This document shows positions 42,624 to 55,422 of a stretch of DNA of 57,500 nt, piece after piece; the first letter of the stretch is position 1; each line of letters starts with the position of its first letter. The translations under genes and the position numbers were made by a program. The stretch comes from Hirudo medicinalis (taxonomy: Eukaryota; Annelida; Clitellata; Hirudinida; Hirudinidae), in assembly GCA_011800805.1 (NCBI GenBank), contig MPNW01000229.1, positions 31,327-88,826 of the forward strand, given 5' to 3'. Under the pieces are notes generated by a model. That model made no database searches, was not told the DNA's origin, and saw nothing but the letters and a program-made list of their open reading frames with translations.

Positions 42624-44165
42624 ATGCCTTATGCAAATCGTCCAACTGTGACTGTGACAGATTTGAATGATGAAAATATAAAATTTGTTTTGGAGAACAC
42701 TAACATGAAGTGAGTAGTGTTGCATTTATTTTAATGTGTTCAATAATATTACACTTATTAAATCATCATGATCATCAATAAGATCCTCATCACCACAGAA
42801 ACATCATGAGTTGATTAGCTTAAAGTTTAAAGCTTTAAGGCTTATTAATTAGATTTTTTGTCCATGACCAATGATTTCAATATTACTTGCAGTGTTGCAA
42901 ATGCATTGAGAAGAGTATGTATTGCTGAAACCCCAACCTTAGGTTTGTTTTACTTTTCAAACTTATGTACTTTTTATACTTTCAAACACTTAAATATGTT
43001 ATTTCCTATATTATATATCTTGTTTTTTGTAACAACATTCAAATTGCAAAAGACTTTTGTTAAAATTATTCTCCTCAAATTACCCATGACGAATACTCTT
43101 ATTACAAATTCTCCATTCCTCTTCCAGCTCTTGACTGGATTCAAATAGAGTCGAACTCCAGTGTGCTCTGCGACGAGTTTATTGCGCACAGGATAGGACT
43201 CATACCACTCACCTCAGACGACGTAGTCGACAAGATGCAGTATCAGAGAGTAAGCATATTTCGTAACATTATTAAGAAATAACCTTAAATGTCATTTATG
43301 TGCTTCAACACTCATGATGTTTGCAGGATTGTACGTGCGAAGAATTCTGTGCCGATTGTGCTGTGGAGTTCACGCTCGACGTGAGGTGCACTGACGACCA
43401 GACGAAGCACGTCAATACAAGTCAACTCATCAGCAGCAACCCTAAAGTGCGTCCGGTAAGTTAAATCACGAGACTTAAATGCGTGGCACCGACACCTCAT
43501 TTCGTGTTTCGATTTATTCGTCCAGGCTACTTCGAGACACAGAGACGAAGATGGTGATTATGGGGAGAGTGATGGTAAGTCAATTTATCATCTGCTGAAA
43601 CTTAATTACTGCTATTAATTTTAAGTACTTTGTTCCGCTCACAGAAATCCTCATTGTCAAACTCCGCAAAGGTCAGGAGCTGAAGCTGAAAGCGGTCGCA
43701 AGGAAGGGATTTGGGAAGGAGCATGCCAAGTGGAATCCGACCGCTGCTGTGGCTTATGAATACGATCCTGACAATGCCCTCAGACACACAGTATACCCAA
43801 AACCTGAAGAATGGTAGGCGGGCATTCAATACTCATGCCCCTCATCTAGTTCATTGTCATGTTTTTCTTTCTTTTTTCAGGCACAAAAGTGAATTTTCAG
43901 ATTTGCCAGAGGAAATATGTGAGTCACCATTGTCAGCTTTAACACTGAATAATGAACACTGAATGTGACATTGTTTTTATTAGATGAAGCTGCCTTGGAC
44001 TTCCAAGGGGTACCTAGGAAATTCTTCATGAATGTCGAGTCTGCAGGCTCCTTAAAACCAGAGAACATTGTCCAATCAGCTCTGAGCGTCCTCAAGAAGA
44101 AGTTGAGTGACTTGCAGACACAACTCAGCCAGGAAATACAACGCGATGCACTCACAATCCACTAG
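42624..44165 (+). CDS. POLR2C: RNA polymerase II subunit RPB3
   Basis: Alpha-like subunit that pairs with RPB11 and nucleates Pol II assembly. Exons: 42624-42709, 42893-42942, 43128-43249, 43327-43455, 43526-43574, 43645-43813, 43881-43918, 43984-44165; 274 aa (human 275). The N-terminus [14 protein letters not shown] is nearly the human one. [28 protein letters not shown], the zinc-loop cysteines [54 protein letters not shown] and the C-terminal [20 protein letters not shown] helix (here [19 protein letters not shown]) are all present. The ATG lies just after an acceptor, so a 5' untranslated exon precedes it. AATAAA at 44234-44239 lies inside the 3' UTR of the convergent BRD8 gene. Confidence 0.97.
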
Positions 44166-44174
44166 CTTTTAGCT

Positions 44175-44180
44175 TTTATT
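44175..44180 (-). terminator. Poly(A) signal of BRD8
   Basis: AATAAA on the minus strand about 105 bases after the BRD8 stop (44283) and only ten bases from the POLR2C stop. Confidence 0.6.
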
Positions 44181-44233
44181 GAAACTTTGAATGCATAATT
44201 GAGCATTTCAATGAAGAGAGCTTTGTTGAAAAA

Positions 44234-44239
44234 AATAAA
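44234..44239 (+). terminator. Poly(A) signal of POLR2C
   Basis: AATAAA 69 bases after the stop; lies beyond the opposing BRD8 signal. Confidence 0.75.
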
Positions 44240-44282
44240 CAGTCCATGATTTACAAAGAATCTTGCTCGGTGTTCGAAATGA

Positions 44283-47200
44283 TCAATGCCTTCGTTTCTT
44301 TGCCGCGGCTGGTGTGCACGGCTCGGCCTCTGAAGCTTTCCTCTTTCTCGTCTCTTCTTCTTGTATTACATCCTGGAACATTTAAGAGTGAGCTGAGCCT
44401 CTATTACATTTACAACTACTTTTGGCCTACCTTGTCGCTGATTCCAGTATCTGACCTTCTCGACGTCCTGAGGAGTTTTGGCTCACTCCTCATCATGACT
44501 TGTGTATTGACGAATTGCTTTGAATTAATACATTTTTCCAGATAAAAATCGATAAAAAGGCATGCATGTCTTTGAAATCCTTATTGGATAAACTAAGACT
44601 AACTTCGATCTGCGCCATGGAGTCCTGATACATGACTCTTGCCATCTTGTGAACATCATGTGAGGAATGGTTGTACATGAGGGCATTAGTGAACATGAGC
44701 ATCATGTCCCTCTGAAACTCTCTGGTCGCACGGATGATGCCCAGGTCGATGTTTTTGCGGATCGTGTTCAAGTCCATAGGCCTTGGTTAACGATCATTTT
44801 AGGAAAGCATAATTAGGTAAAACTTGGATAATGCTTGTTAATCACTTACTTGAAGATGACATTGTGGTATCCAGGAGCAATATCTTCTGTCACAGGATGC
44901 ATGAAAATGTTGGCAAACCTGAACATTGGCCATATTTATAAGTGAATCAAAATGCAATAAATGTGGTGTGTGTGTTATGAATCTCTGAATGACTTACTTG
45001 TGATTTGAGATGGCCCTCCAGACTAGCATTATGGCCTTTTTCCACACCTTGTGTGCTCTCTCGTCCTCAGTGTCGCTGCTTCAACAGAGTTCACAAAATC
45101 GGTGAAGCCGTTACTCGAGGACCATTTTTCACTCTTAAAATGAACTTACTTGCAAACTGAAGCAGGGCTGTTGGGAAGTGACTCATTGAGGTCCAGTTTG
45201 GACCTGATGAAGGAACTCGAAGCCTTGACCGGTTCGTCGGTGTTCTTTCCTTCCTCCTCGTCAGAGCTTCCTGCTTTGCTGCTTATTTCTGACTCCTTTC
45301 CTTCCTCTTTGATTGCAGGAGTCTGAAACAATAAATTGTCATTATTATAATAAAAATTGCATAAATTAAAATTTTTCTCTAATCAATCCCCAACATGATG
45401 CTCTTAAGAAAGACACTGAAAATGTATGTGTTAATGTCAGTGCTTACCTTTGGAGTCTTTAAGTTTGATCTTCTCCTGCTGCTTTCTCTCTTACTACTCC
45501 TGCCTGGACGAGCAAACGAATACAAAGTGTCAAACAAACCGATGAAAGGCTGTAAAAGTTTAACCAACTTTTTGATGAGGACTGTTTGTTCTGATGAGGA
45601 GTTTTAGTCTTGCTGGAACCATCAGAACTGCTGGCAGCTATTGGTTCTGAACAGTCTCCTTCATTTTTCACTCGGACAGTCGGTTTTGCTTCAATGGTCT
45701 CTGCGACCGTGCTCGGTTCGGTGTCCACGGAATCATGTGTTTTTGGTTCCTGTTTCAAAAAGAATTTGTGTGAAACGTAGAGATTTAAAGAGTGTCTGAA
45801 TGATGCTCACCTCAATATTGGCCTCCACTGGAGTATAAACAGGAGAGGCCTGAGGGTCTTTTTCAACTTCATCCACCTCCTTCTTTTCCACTTCCTCTGT
45901 TGAGATTTTTGAATTGCAGTCCTCACGAACATTTTCGCTTGAAATGTCTGCTTCAAACAGACTCGTTCCAGCATCTACGTTGGGTGTATCATCCTCGTCT
46001 GCCTCTAGCTCTTGAGTTGTTGCGTCGCTCTGTTTGAGAACTTCTTTGTCAACATTGATGTCTTCAACAATTTCTTCCGTGGAAATGAGGATGTCATCTT
46101 CAGCATCTGGAGTCTCCAAGGTCACCTCTTCCTCCACTTGTTCTGTGACATCTTCATCAATATGTTCTTGTTCATGTTCATGTTCAGAAACCTGTTCTTC
46201 AATGATGCTCTCCTCATCCTTAACCAGGTCATCTAAAGTGGCTAACAAATCGAATTATTTTGACCGATGGATTTTATGAACAATTTTATTTTCATTTAGT
46301 TTGATGTAGTTTAAAAAAGCATTCTGGATAGATTCCACATGAAGGAATGACTGACTGAAGTGTTTGCCAATCCTGCTGCGTGGACCTCATTGCCCCAGTT
46401 TACCATCACTCAATAATAAGAAAAAAACCGTTCAAACCATTACCAGGTTCATCCTTCACTTCAACTTTGACCCCTTGTTCAGCTTCTGTTTCCTCTCCGA
46501 TGTCTCTGTCTTCTGAAGTTGTTAAATCATCTGAAGCATTCTTATCCTCCTCTGCCTGTACATCCTGCTCTGAACTGATATTTTCCTGAATCAACATGAA
46601 AAACAACTCTTAGTCACCACTAATACTATCAGCTAACTACTTTACTTTGGTAAATGATTATTAATTCATTTCCTAATCATCTTATCGGTGCCCGATCACT
46701 TTTGGACACACGAGCACGAAGCAGACCTGTTTGACTGTGACAATGAACGATCCACTGGCTGGGTCGACTTCAGTCTGAAGGTCGCCGGAGACGACATTTT
46801 CGGTGATGTGCGACGAAGACGTCGATTGTGAAAGTTGGTCATCGTTCAGGAAATCGAGAGTGGTGGGATCATTGTGATCCACAACTTCGCAGGCCTCCTG
46901 CTCGAATAATTTGCTTATAAGGACCAGGTGAACTTTAACTTCCATCAGCTTTATTTAGGACAACAACAACAATAACATAACATCCAACACATCCTAAACA
47001 AAATATTATGTGCCACAGTTGCACTTGTTATTCTTATGAATTTTCAAGCTCATCATGGTGAAAAGACAAGACTGAATTTAAGATGAAAATGAAATTAAAA
47101 AAAAATGTATGGGTTTTTTATTTTTACTTCATTGGGATGTTTCAAATGAAATTTATTGGAACAGATTGTAATTATTTTTAGCAATTGTTTTGTCAACCAA

Positions 47201-48621
47201 CTTGAACGTAAGGAAGCTCCAGAATTTGACTCGTCGACAATTCATCTTTGGACGGACTGTGCATCTTCAATGCTGGTTAATTTCAATCATAGCATTCAAA
47301 GTGTACTCAGCAGTGTTGTCATAGCTATGGCCATATTTACACTTTACATGCTTAAATATGTTTTTGTTGTGATTTTTTGGTAAAGGTACAATATTATGGA
47401 AATTGTTATATTGCCTATGGAGATAGCCTGTGTAAAGAGAATCTGTCATGTTAATGCTAAGCAAACCTTGTTCTTCAGAGGCCTTCTTTGCTTCCATGGC
47501 CAGGACTTTTTCCCTGAACACGTACAAAGTAGCATGAATAATTCATATCAGCGGCTCGTTAATAAAAAGTGACATTCTAAAAGAAAATGCAACCCACATT
47601 TGAAGTTTCTGCCACATCTCCTTGAAGTCCCCCGTCGATTCTGTGGACTTAACAAGTTCTAATTCTTTCTTGTGATGTCTGACAAAAATCATCACTGACT
47701 TAAGACCCTTAAGATACTGAGTCTCCAAAAAATAACGAAACGAGTAAACAGGTAAACTAAGGACTAAATCATTTATTGTCGTTTGGCTCGAGTGCTGACT
47801 TGTATTTATCTGCCAGATCGATGATCGTCGCTTTGAGTTCTTCTATTCTTTCCGTAACCAGCCTCCTCACAATCACATCTCCAGGCGTCTCAGAGTAATC
47901 CTTGTCTCCCCTTTTTCTCCTAATTTCAGTGAAAATAATAATGCAACATCGAAATATTTGAATATTTATTTAAGTCTATTTAATAAAAAAGTTAATGAAA
48001 CAAAGTAATGCTGGTAAAACAAATGTCAAGTAAGCAATCTTGGTGATGTAACAAATCAGGTTATGTTGCAACAAATTACAAAGAAAGCATAAATTAAAAT
48101 CTTCATTGGACTCACCTGGATGTTCCAGCCTTCTCCAACATTTCTTGATATTGTCTGGCACAGTTCTAAAAATAAAAAACATTTTAAGAATCATGTATTT
48201 AATAAAAAAAAGACCATATTATTTAGTTCTTTTATTTGTATTAAAGAACATTTATTCTAAACAGTAGATTTAAAAACAGAATCTACTAAGAAACCAACAA
48301 TTTGAGAAAACCAATCATTAGGTCTTCCTGCATCTACAAAAGGCTTGAGAGACCTGCTCACTGATACCCTGCATGAATCGATAAATTTATGGTCGGTAAG
48401 CAGTGCTAGTACAAAATAAGTAAAACCAGAGTGATAAACATCAAAATAAATTCATTTTACGGTCATTTCTTGCTCTACTTAATCAATAATCAGCATGTAA
48501 TATTCAACATATTTACAAATGCCTGACCAATTCTGATTTCCACTTCTCATTACAGCACTGGCCAATGCTAATCTCTCCCTTGTGGACCAAACATCCACTG
48601 GACCCTTATTTAGTTTATCAC
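44283..48621 (-). CDS. BRD8: Bromodomain-containing protein 8 (TIP60/NuA4 subunit); first exon not found
   Basis: Acetyl-lysine reader of the TIP60 histone acetyltransferase complex. Exons (minus): 48528-48621, 48299-48368, 48116-48165, 47800-47919, ~47599-47716, ~47467-47513, ~47202-47272, 46727-46897, 46444-46585, 45811-46232, 45569-45749, 45448-~45503, 45150-45322, 44998-45078, 44850-44918, 44604-44781, 44431-44481, 44283-44372. The N-terminus has the SANT-like block (VWSTRERLALASAVMRSGNQNW, then VSVSRSLKPF..GRPNDWFSQ) and DVIVRRLVTERIEELK. A long acidic Glu/Asp middle follows. The bromodomain reads VWKKAIMLVWRAISNH, FMHPVTEDIAPGYH, PMDLNTIRKNI and LMFTNALMYN with the acetyl-lysine Asn. 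The product ends in a basic AAAKKRRH. Exon edges in the acidic middle are approximate. Confidence 0.93.
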
Positions 48622-49381
48622 CTGAAATGCCACCTGATCATATAAATTTAAACAAATTTTCCTTTAGCTAGTACAATTATTAATTATCTTTTCTCAGGTG
48701 ATGCTTTTTTTAATGAGAAGTATTTGTAAGGCGCATTCTTTATGAAGTAACACTAGCTGTAAAATGTATTGTTTAAAAAATTATCGTGAATTAAAAAAAA
48801 AATTATATTAATCTGCAAACTTAACAATTAGAGCCTATTAAATAACATCTTTATAGGGTCGGTTAACAGAGTTATGTTGCTTTCAGTATCAATATGCTGA
48901 TAATGTAATCCTTGACACAATGTTGTGATCTCAAAATATGCCATCCTCTAAATGTTTTTGAGTTGGTTGATGATTTAATGCTGTTAATCTTGTTAACATG
49001 CGTCAATGTCTTTATAGATTTTCATATATATCTCTACTTACTGACACTTTCATTCATCTTTAATAGAAGATTAACAATTTACGAGACTTTCATCGAATAA
49101 AATATCGCCTGCCTATAAATTTCAAAAACATACATTCAAAACAAACATATTCAATAAAAATATAAAATTAGATTTGTTAACGTCTATATATTAATAACAT
49201 TTTAATATTCATAAAACTATTGCAATTTGTATTGCTTCAATAAAAAGTCAGTTTACTTTTAAATACAATTTAGTTATTTCTTTGCATTCAATCTATTATC
49301 GTTGGTTGATTCTGTGGATATGAGACAGGATGCGCACGGATTGTATATCGGTAAATCTTATGAACTAGAAAACAGCATATC
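48622..49381. other. Divergent BRD8/UTP23 upstream region
   Basis: AT-rich, about 0.75 kb between two head-to-head genes. It must contain the BRD8 start exon (not identifiable; the first recognised exon begins after acceptor TTTCAG at 48622) and both promoters. Confidence 0.5.
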
Positions 49382-50804
49382 ATGACCAACATAAAACGTC
49401 AAAAACACGCGCGGCGCACGCTCACATTCTACAAGTCAAATTATGGCTTCGTTCCTCCTTATAAGATTTTGCTTGACGGAACCTTCTGCAAGCAGGCTCT
49501 GGCGTTCAAAGTTAACATTATGGAACAACTTCCCAAATATTTGGACGCCCAAGTCACTTTAATGACAACAGCTTGTGCTAAAGCAGAATGTGCCACTTTT
49601 GGTTCAACACCAGGTACTGTTAACTACATGTCATGCAACTGTAAGTTCAACAGCTTTGGGTTTAACAAGGCTTGTAATTTATTTCTAAACTAAACCTGTG
49701 TGTAAAGAACGACCAACTGCTCATAATTAGTTACGATTAGCAGTAATTTATTAACTAAAGTCTTAAAAATAATTTTTAAGAGCTTCCATTGTACGGAGCA
49801 AATATAGTTATCAGCCAGTATGCAGTAGAACCGTGCGGTCACGACACGCCGGTGTCTCCGAGTGCCTGTTTCATGAGGATGGCACGTAAGAAGAACCACT
49901 ACCTCATTGCCACACAGGCATGTCCAGGAGTTTTGAACATTTTCAATTCAAGCTATTTAGGATTAGATGGTATTAATTATTGTTTTCACAATTCCAAGAT
50001 AATGCATATCATGCTGATGTCATGGAATATGTATGGATATTACGAGCAAAGTATTCCAAAAACTATCCCTTTGTTTGGACACTCATCTCATTACTCTATT
50101 GTATATGACAACATGATATAAAGCATTGAACAATTTGAAGTCCTGAAAGTAAATTCAATAAAATGGACAATCAATGCATTGCAACAGGAAAGGACATTGA
50201 GTGAGAAACTTCGTGATATGCCCGGAGTTCCTCTGTTGTATTTGGCACACAACTCCATCAACTTGGAGGCTCCTTCTGCCAAATCCACAAAACGTGCGGA
50301 CACAAACCTTCAGAAGAAGTTACAAGATCCCCATCAAAATCTTCAAGAATTGAAAAAGGCAATACAGGCTGAGGTTTGTTCAACTAGATATGTACTTGGA
50401 GCTGGTGCTAAGAATCTTAGTACTTGAAATCTCTTGCTCTTTATCTGTGCCTCTCTCACATAGAAAAATAAATTATGAATGTTCTATGATGTTACCAAGT
50501 AACATGTTCTTCTATATTTATGGCTCATAGGAGTTGAGTTGCAAAGTATTATCACCCTAGGTTAAAAATTTGTTTGGCCATAAATAGCTCTTGCTCGATT
50601 ATTCCCTGTTCGCAGCGCCCTGCCGTTCCCGTTAAGAAAAAATGGAAAGGACCGAAGAATCCGAATCCACTTTCTTGCAAGAAAAAGAAGAAATCACAAC
50701 CTCTGGCTGTTAACACAACTGAAGAGACAAAGAAAAGGAGAAGGAATAGGAAGCACAAAAAGTTGAACAACTCAGAAATAGGACAAACTGTGTCAATAGT
50801 CTAG
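49382..50804 (+). CDS. UTP23: rRNA-processing protein UTP23
   Basis: PIN-fold protein of the SSU processome that binds pre-rRNA and helps release snR30/U17. Exons: 49382-49613, 49781-49917, 50188-50373, 50616-50804; 247 aa (human 249). The N-terminus is RQKHARRTLTFYKSNYGFVPPYKILLDGTFC. The zinc-binding part contains EPCGHDTP...SACF. HYLIATQ and MPGVPLLYL follow, and the basic tail has GPKNPNPLSCKKKKK. The acidic nuclease residues are degenerate in this family; I did not assign catalysis. Family alignment requires the second intron to begin with GC (CAG|GCATGT) so that IATQ joins ERTLSEKL without an insertion. AATAAA at 50890. It is divergent from BRD8. Confidence 0.94.
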
Positions 50805-50889
50805 ACATTTCTTGTGCTTGTGTTGTTGAACAGCAAATTATTACTCTGAGTTTCTTTGTTGGAGTGATGATTATTTGCAATAGTCAATG

Positions 50890-50895
50890 AATAAA
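50890..50895 (+). terminator. Poly(A) signal of UTP23
   Basis: AATAAA 86 bases after the stop codon. Confidence 0.65.
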
Positions 50896-50899
50896 ACTG

Positions 50900-51860
50900 G
50901 GATTTAATGGCACTGATAATGATTAATGGTTTAAATTGAACAGTTTGGTAATTTTAAGTTGATACATCACTTGTTCATGGCTGTTACTTAGTTAACTGTT
51001 CTTTGTGAGAGATTTCTGGCCTAACGAGTTCAAATTTAAATGGAGTGGAAGAGTCCTTTCAGCCACTGGTAACAGGTGGTAGGGTGGTGGATTTCAGAAC
51101 CAAAGGTTTTCCAGAATGAGCTTTGATTAATTACCAGAATCATGCGTCAACGAAGCGCAAATCTTCGCTAGAACCGAGTTCCAACAAAACCAATAAATCT
51201 TGTCTCAGCGGCGATGAGACGCGGTTCTTTTACAACAATTGGTCAATAATCCTATTGTGGAAAAGATATCCAACAGCTGGATCGAATGACAAGGTAAAAC
51301 CACATCGCACGGCTAGCTTGATCCCCTTGGCATAAAAAGATATGCCCACCAGAGATCTACTCGAGCTAGTCGAAATGTTTGTAATTCTGATCGCTAAGTG
51401 AATTAATAGTAACTCATTTGACTCTGCAGCGCAGCTAAGGCTACACTCGTTTTCAAGAGCCGTTTGTGTCAAGAATTTGATGTTTATTTCGCTAACAAAT
51501 GACTCGAGGGAGAAAAAATGTAATAATTCGTCGCTGATTAAATTAAGTCAAAATATGTCGAAGTGCGACGCTTTCAAAATGCAGCTAATTATAACTAACT
51601 GAAACCTAAAAACTCAGGATGGCGAGTCACTCAGTATGCTGGAGTACATGCAATCTGTACTTGCAGTACGCCTTGCGCAGATAGTGCAACTTCAGCCGTC
51701 GAGAGTACACGGCGGAGGCTTTGATTCGATCAAAATCCAGAAAAATATCAGATTTCCATGTACGCCTACTGTACAACTCGACACTGTGCCAAAATGAACT
51801 GCTCTGTGGGTCAAGAGTTGGACTTAGCTTAGAAATTCGGTTGGATAAATTCCAGCTAAG
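50900..51860. other. Spacer between convergent UTP23 and AP-2 genes
   Basis: No exon recognised. A minus-strand AATAAA near 51483-51488 may end the AP-2 mRNA, leaving a 3' UTR of about 0.4 kb. Confidence 0.5.
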
Positions 51861-51863
51861 TCA

Positions 51864-54064
51864 CTATTTTCGGGATAACTTCAAATCATCCTTCTCCTTG
51901 CTCTTCATCATTTCCGAGCTTAGCCGGTGGTGAGTGGTAGACTGCGCTGCCACTACGCAGTTACTGGACATGACTGACGAAGATGACGCTGTGGAAGAGC
52001 TGGCTTGGGCAGCTGCTTTATCGACGGCTTTAAGCATCTCAGCCAAATAGTTCTGCACGGCTGTCATGGCTGCCACTATGGCTGGCGAGCCGAATCCGTG
52101 AGTGATGAGAGAATAGTGAGTCAAATGACGCTGTAGGGATGGTTCTAAGATCGGCTGGGGTCGAGTATTCCCTAATGGCGACCTGTCCTGATTGAGCAGG
52201 TCAACTAGCTCTTTGATTATTTGTCTGGATGATAAATTAAAAATCGCATTTAGAGTAGGTTATTTTGCAAGCAATTTGTTTGGCGCGTTTAATTCTTACT
52301 TGGTGGCTAAAATCATCTGCTTCCGATGGGAGTAGTCGGCTGGATCGCTACAATGGAGTCGTGTGTTGTAATCAGCCACCTGTCTGGCTGGAAATTCAGT
52401 CTCGCAGAGGTAGCCAAAGTCCCTTGCCAGTCTGACGGCTTCACCTGAATAGTTGCGAGACAAATTGATCTTTAATTAAATCCATTTTTATGGTTCAAAT
52501 ATTTTACATTAATTATTCTTGATATATATATAATTAGATGACCTTCAACAAGAGAGGTCAGGAGAGTGACTGTAGCTGCTTTGCGCCTGCCAGCTGGAAG
52601 ACTCAATCCAATTTTTTCTAGCTTCTCTCTTAGAGCTCTTCCACCGTTCTTGGATTTTGCTCTTTTGACGATAAAAAAAGTACGCTATTAAAATAGGATT
52701 CCTAAAGTTACAAAGCTTAACATGAACATTAATTGAAGTTACAACTTTAACAGTAAATATATTCACGAGATAACTAATTTCAACATTAACTAATCATTAC
52801 AAACCTTCTGAGCACACCGCCCAGTAACGAGGCATTCAAACATTCGGGAGGCATCAGCCGACGCTGAACCTCAGCCACAGTGACCTTGTACTTTGAAGTC
52901 GAACTCAACAGTGAAAGTCTTCCTGGAACGGAGCAGAAAAGGTCCGTGGGTGCGATTCCACCCGATATGGCCAGCAGTTGGCCGTGAATTTTTCCTCCCA
53001 AAAGGGACCCTCCGCTTCCCCCATGACGGGGGTGTTCTGAGAGTCCACCGAAGCACCCTGATCCGTTGACTAAGAGATTTTCGGGCTTCCTTGATGCCAC
53101 TGCAATTTATTGTAATTAATTAACGGAATTCATAAATTATTGTCGTGAGTGAAGTGATTTTAATTAATTAGTTGATATATTGTGCATAAATAATGACTAA
53201 CCGTGTTTTCTTATCACAGAGCTGTGATCAGTCAGATAGACTCCCATGTCTTCCAAAGGAACCTTGAATAGATAAACATTTCTAAACATTTTGGGATTCA
53301 TTTCCGACATCATTGTAATAAAACTGCTGAGAACTGTAATTAACTAATAAAATTAATACAAAGATTTGAAATAATTACAAGTGAATTTTAAAATATCAAA
53401 TATTTAAAGTTTAAAATTAACCAGCGAAAATAGAAATAAATAAAACATTGTTAAATGAGTGAATGACATGACAATGTAATGTAATGTATCACACTTGAGA
53501 CGAATCATCGATGGGGTGAAGGGTTATGCCACTTTGAAGAGCAAAGTGGAGCGTCGCGTCTGCAAAATCGTGACTGGGTCGGGATTGGAAGAACAAATCC
53601 TGTCTGGAATGAGCACCGGAGTTTGCCATGTAAGATCCTCCCACTCCACCTGGGTAGCAGGGCCCGGACGGCGTCTTTCCGCCATCTCCATTGCAGATCT
53701 TCCTCGTCTCAGCCGAAATATCGTAGGACTTAAAAGCATCTGAACTCGTGCCTAAAAACCCCTGATGGCTGGTCGGGTGATGCGGAAAGTACTGCTGGTG
53801 AGATCCATTGTAGTGGTGGTTGAAGTATGGGTCAGTTGCAGTGGAAAACTCGATGGCAGATCCGTGATGAGGCTGTGGAGGAACGGCGTATGGAGGAGGA
53901 AAGTAGGGTGGCTGGAAATCGGAGTTGGCCGAGTTAGGGGTGTGTCTCAAGCGATGATGGTGAGATGGAAGAGGGTTCGACATCCCTGGCGGAAAAGTTG
54001 ACGTCATTTCATTTTGCAGTTGGTCGTGCATTGATTGATGGCCCAATGAAAAATCCCGTCTCTC
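51864..54064 (-). CDS. TFAP2: Transcription factor AP-2 (first coding exon missing)
   Basis: Sequence-specific dimeric regulator of ectoderm, neural and excretory development. Exons (minus): 53495-54064, 53202-53262, 52805-53099, 52543-52661, 52300-52444, 51864-52224; 516 aa from the second exon on. The exon at 54064 opens in phase 0 after an acceptor (CCTCGTAG), so a short first exon lies further right or outside. The transactivation motif [11 protein letters not shown] is intact. The DNA-binding/helix-span-helix domain runs from [20 protein letters not shown] through [73 protein letters not shown] and [19 protein letters not shown] Ser/Ala-rich tail ending LKLSRK is unlike the vertebrate tail. 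Confidence 0.96.
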
Positions 54065-54966
54065 CTACGAGGAAAATTGTATTAAAAAAAACTTTTTTTT
54101 TTCTATTGAAATCAAAATGAACATTTGATATGACTTTGAAAGTTTGGTCAGTATGGCGAATCAACTTTGCGCCATACGCTTAATTGAAAATAGGTCGTGA
54201 AATGATCTGAAATAAATTATTATTAGTTCAAAAAACAAATAAAAAAACTAATTATTAAAAATAGTTAATGATTTAATTCCCATAAATACGTTAGGAACTC
54301 GGGGGCAGTACAAAAATTTAAGTTACAAAACAATTTCTGATAGACACATTTTTAACAATTTTTAGAGGCGATTGCTAACATCGGCCAATTGAGGTATTAA
54401 AGTCGTCTGCCTGCCAATTCGCGCCCAATATTTGGCAACCGGTGTGGCGGGATGGTGCACGTTACGTTTCACGCTCTCCATTCTTTATCTCGAGTGCCAC
54501 ATCTTATAAACATTTTAAAAATTAATTTCGACCACAATTTGAAGCATAATTCTCATTACATTTTTATTTCTTAAGCACTTTCTTAAACGTCGCAAAATTA
54601 TGGGCCTTGAAATGCAATTTAAAATTTTATTTTGATTTTTTTTAAGTTCCAGAGAAGTTTCTGGAAATTTCGAGATGGAAAAGTTTCGCTCTTTCTTCCG
54701 CCATTCAGTCAGTCGTTCGTATTCTTTAGTGATGGTTCAAGTGGCCGGAAGTGACGTTAATTGAGCCACGGGAGTCTCTTGGAGCGTGTGGAATTATCTT
54801 TTAATTGTACGAATTAATACAAAGATGACTGATACGAGTGCGTCCAATTAAAACCATCCACCTTGTCTCTTCCACTCCAGGTCTGACGATTCATCTGAGG
54901 AGGAAAAGCTCACTTCAGAGACTTTTTCCAAGGATTATTTCTTCCTTAAAGTGGATGCGCAGTATT

Positions 54967-54994
54967 AAATAATAATAATAATAATAATAATAAC
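54967..54994 (+). repeat. (AAT)n microsatellite
   Basis: About nine AAT units, followed shortly by a TCATCATCATC run near 55015. Confidence 0.85.
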
Positions 54995-55320
54995 AATTAC
55001 TACGATAATAATAATCATCATCATCAGCTATTTATAATTATCTCATAATAATATTAATAATATTATAACTTTGCCGATGCCGTTCATATTGACGATGCCA
55101 TCTGCCAAAAAACTCTGGTGAAGCTGCTGAGGGGCAAATCCCCCGTGATCGACCCAATATCGAAAATCTCAGATTAAGTTTTTATCGGATGAATAAATGC
55201 AGATAAATTCATGATTTATCAGAAAAAGAACACAAGATTTGTGTTTGCGATTGAAATGAATAATTTTCTAAAGATTTAAGTTTTATAAATTCTTTTTTAT
55301 ATATATAGCATACTAAAATG

Positions 55321-55422
55321 GCAGGTTGGTCGAATGGGTTGCGTTACTGCATGCGGACATAATGGCAACCATCCTGCACCGCCAGGGAGCACCCTCGGAT
55401 AGGGTAGATATACAAATGGCAT
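55321..55422 (+). repeat. tRNA-headed SINE-like repeat, copy C
   Basis: Begins GCAGGTTGGTCGAATGGGTTGCG and shares CACCGCCAGGGAG...ACCCTCGGATAGGG...ACAAATGGCA with copy A. The box B region is deleted relative to copies A and B, so this copy is probably dead. Confidence 0.65.
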
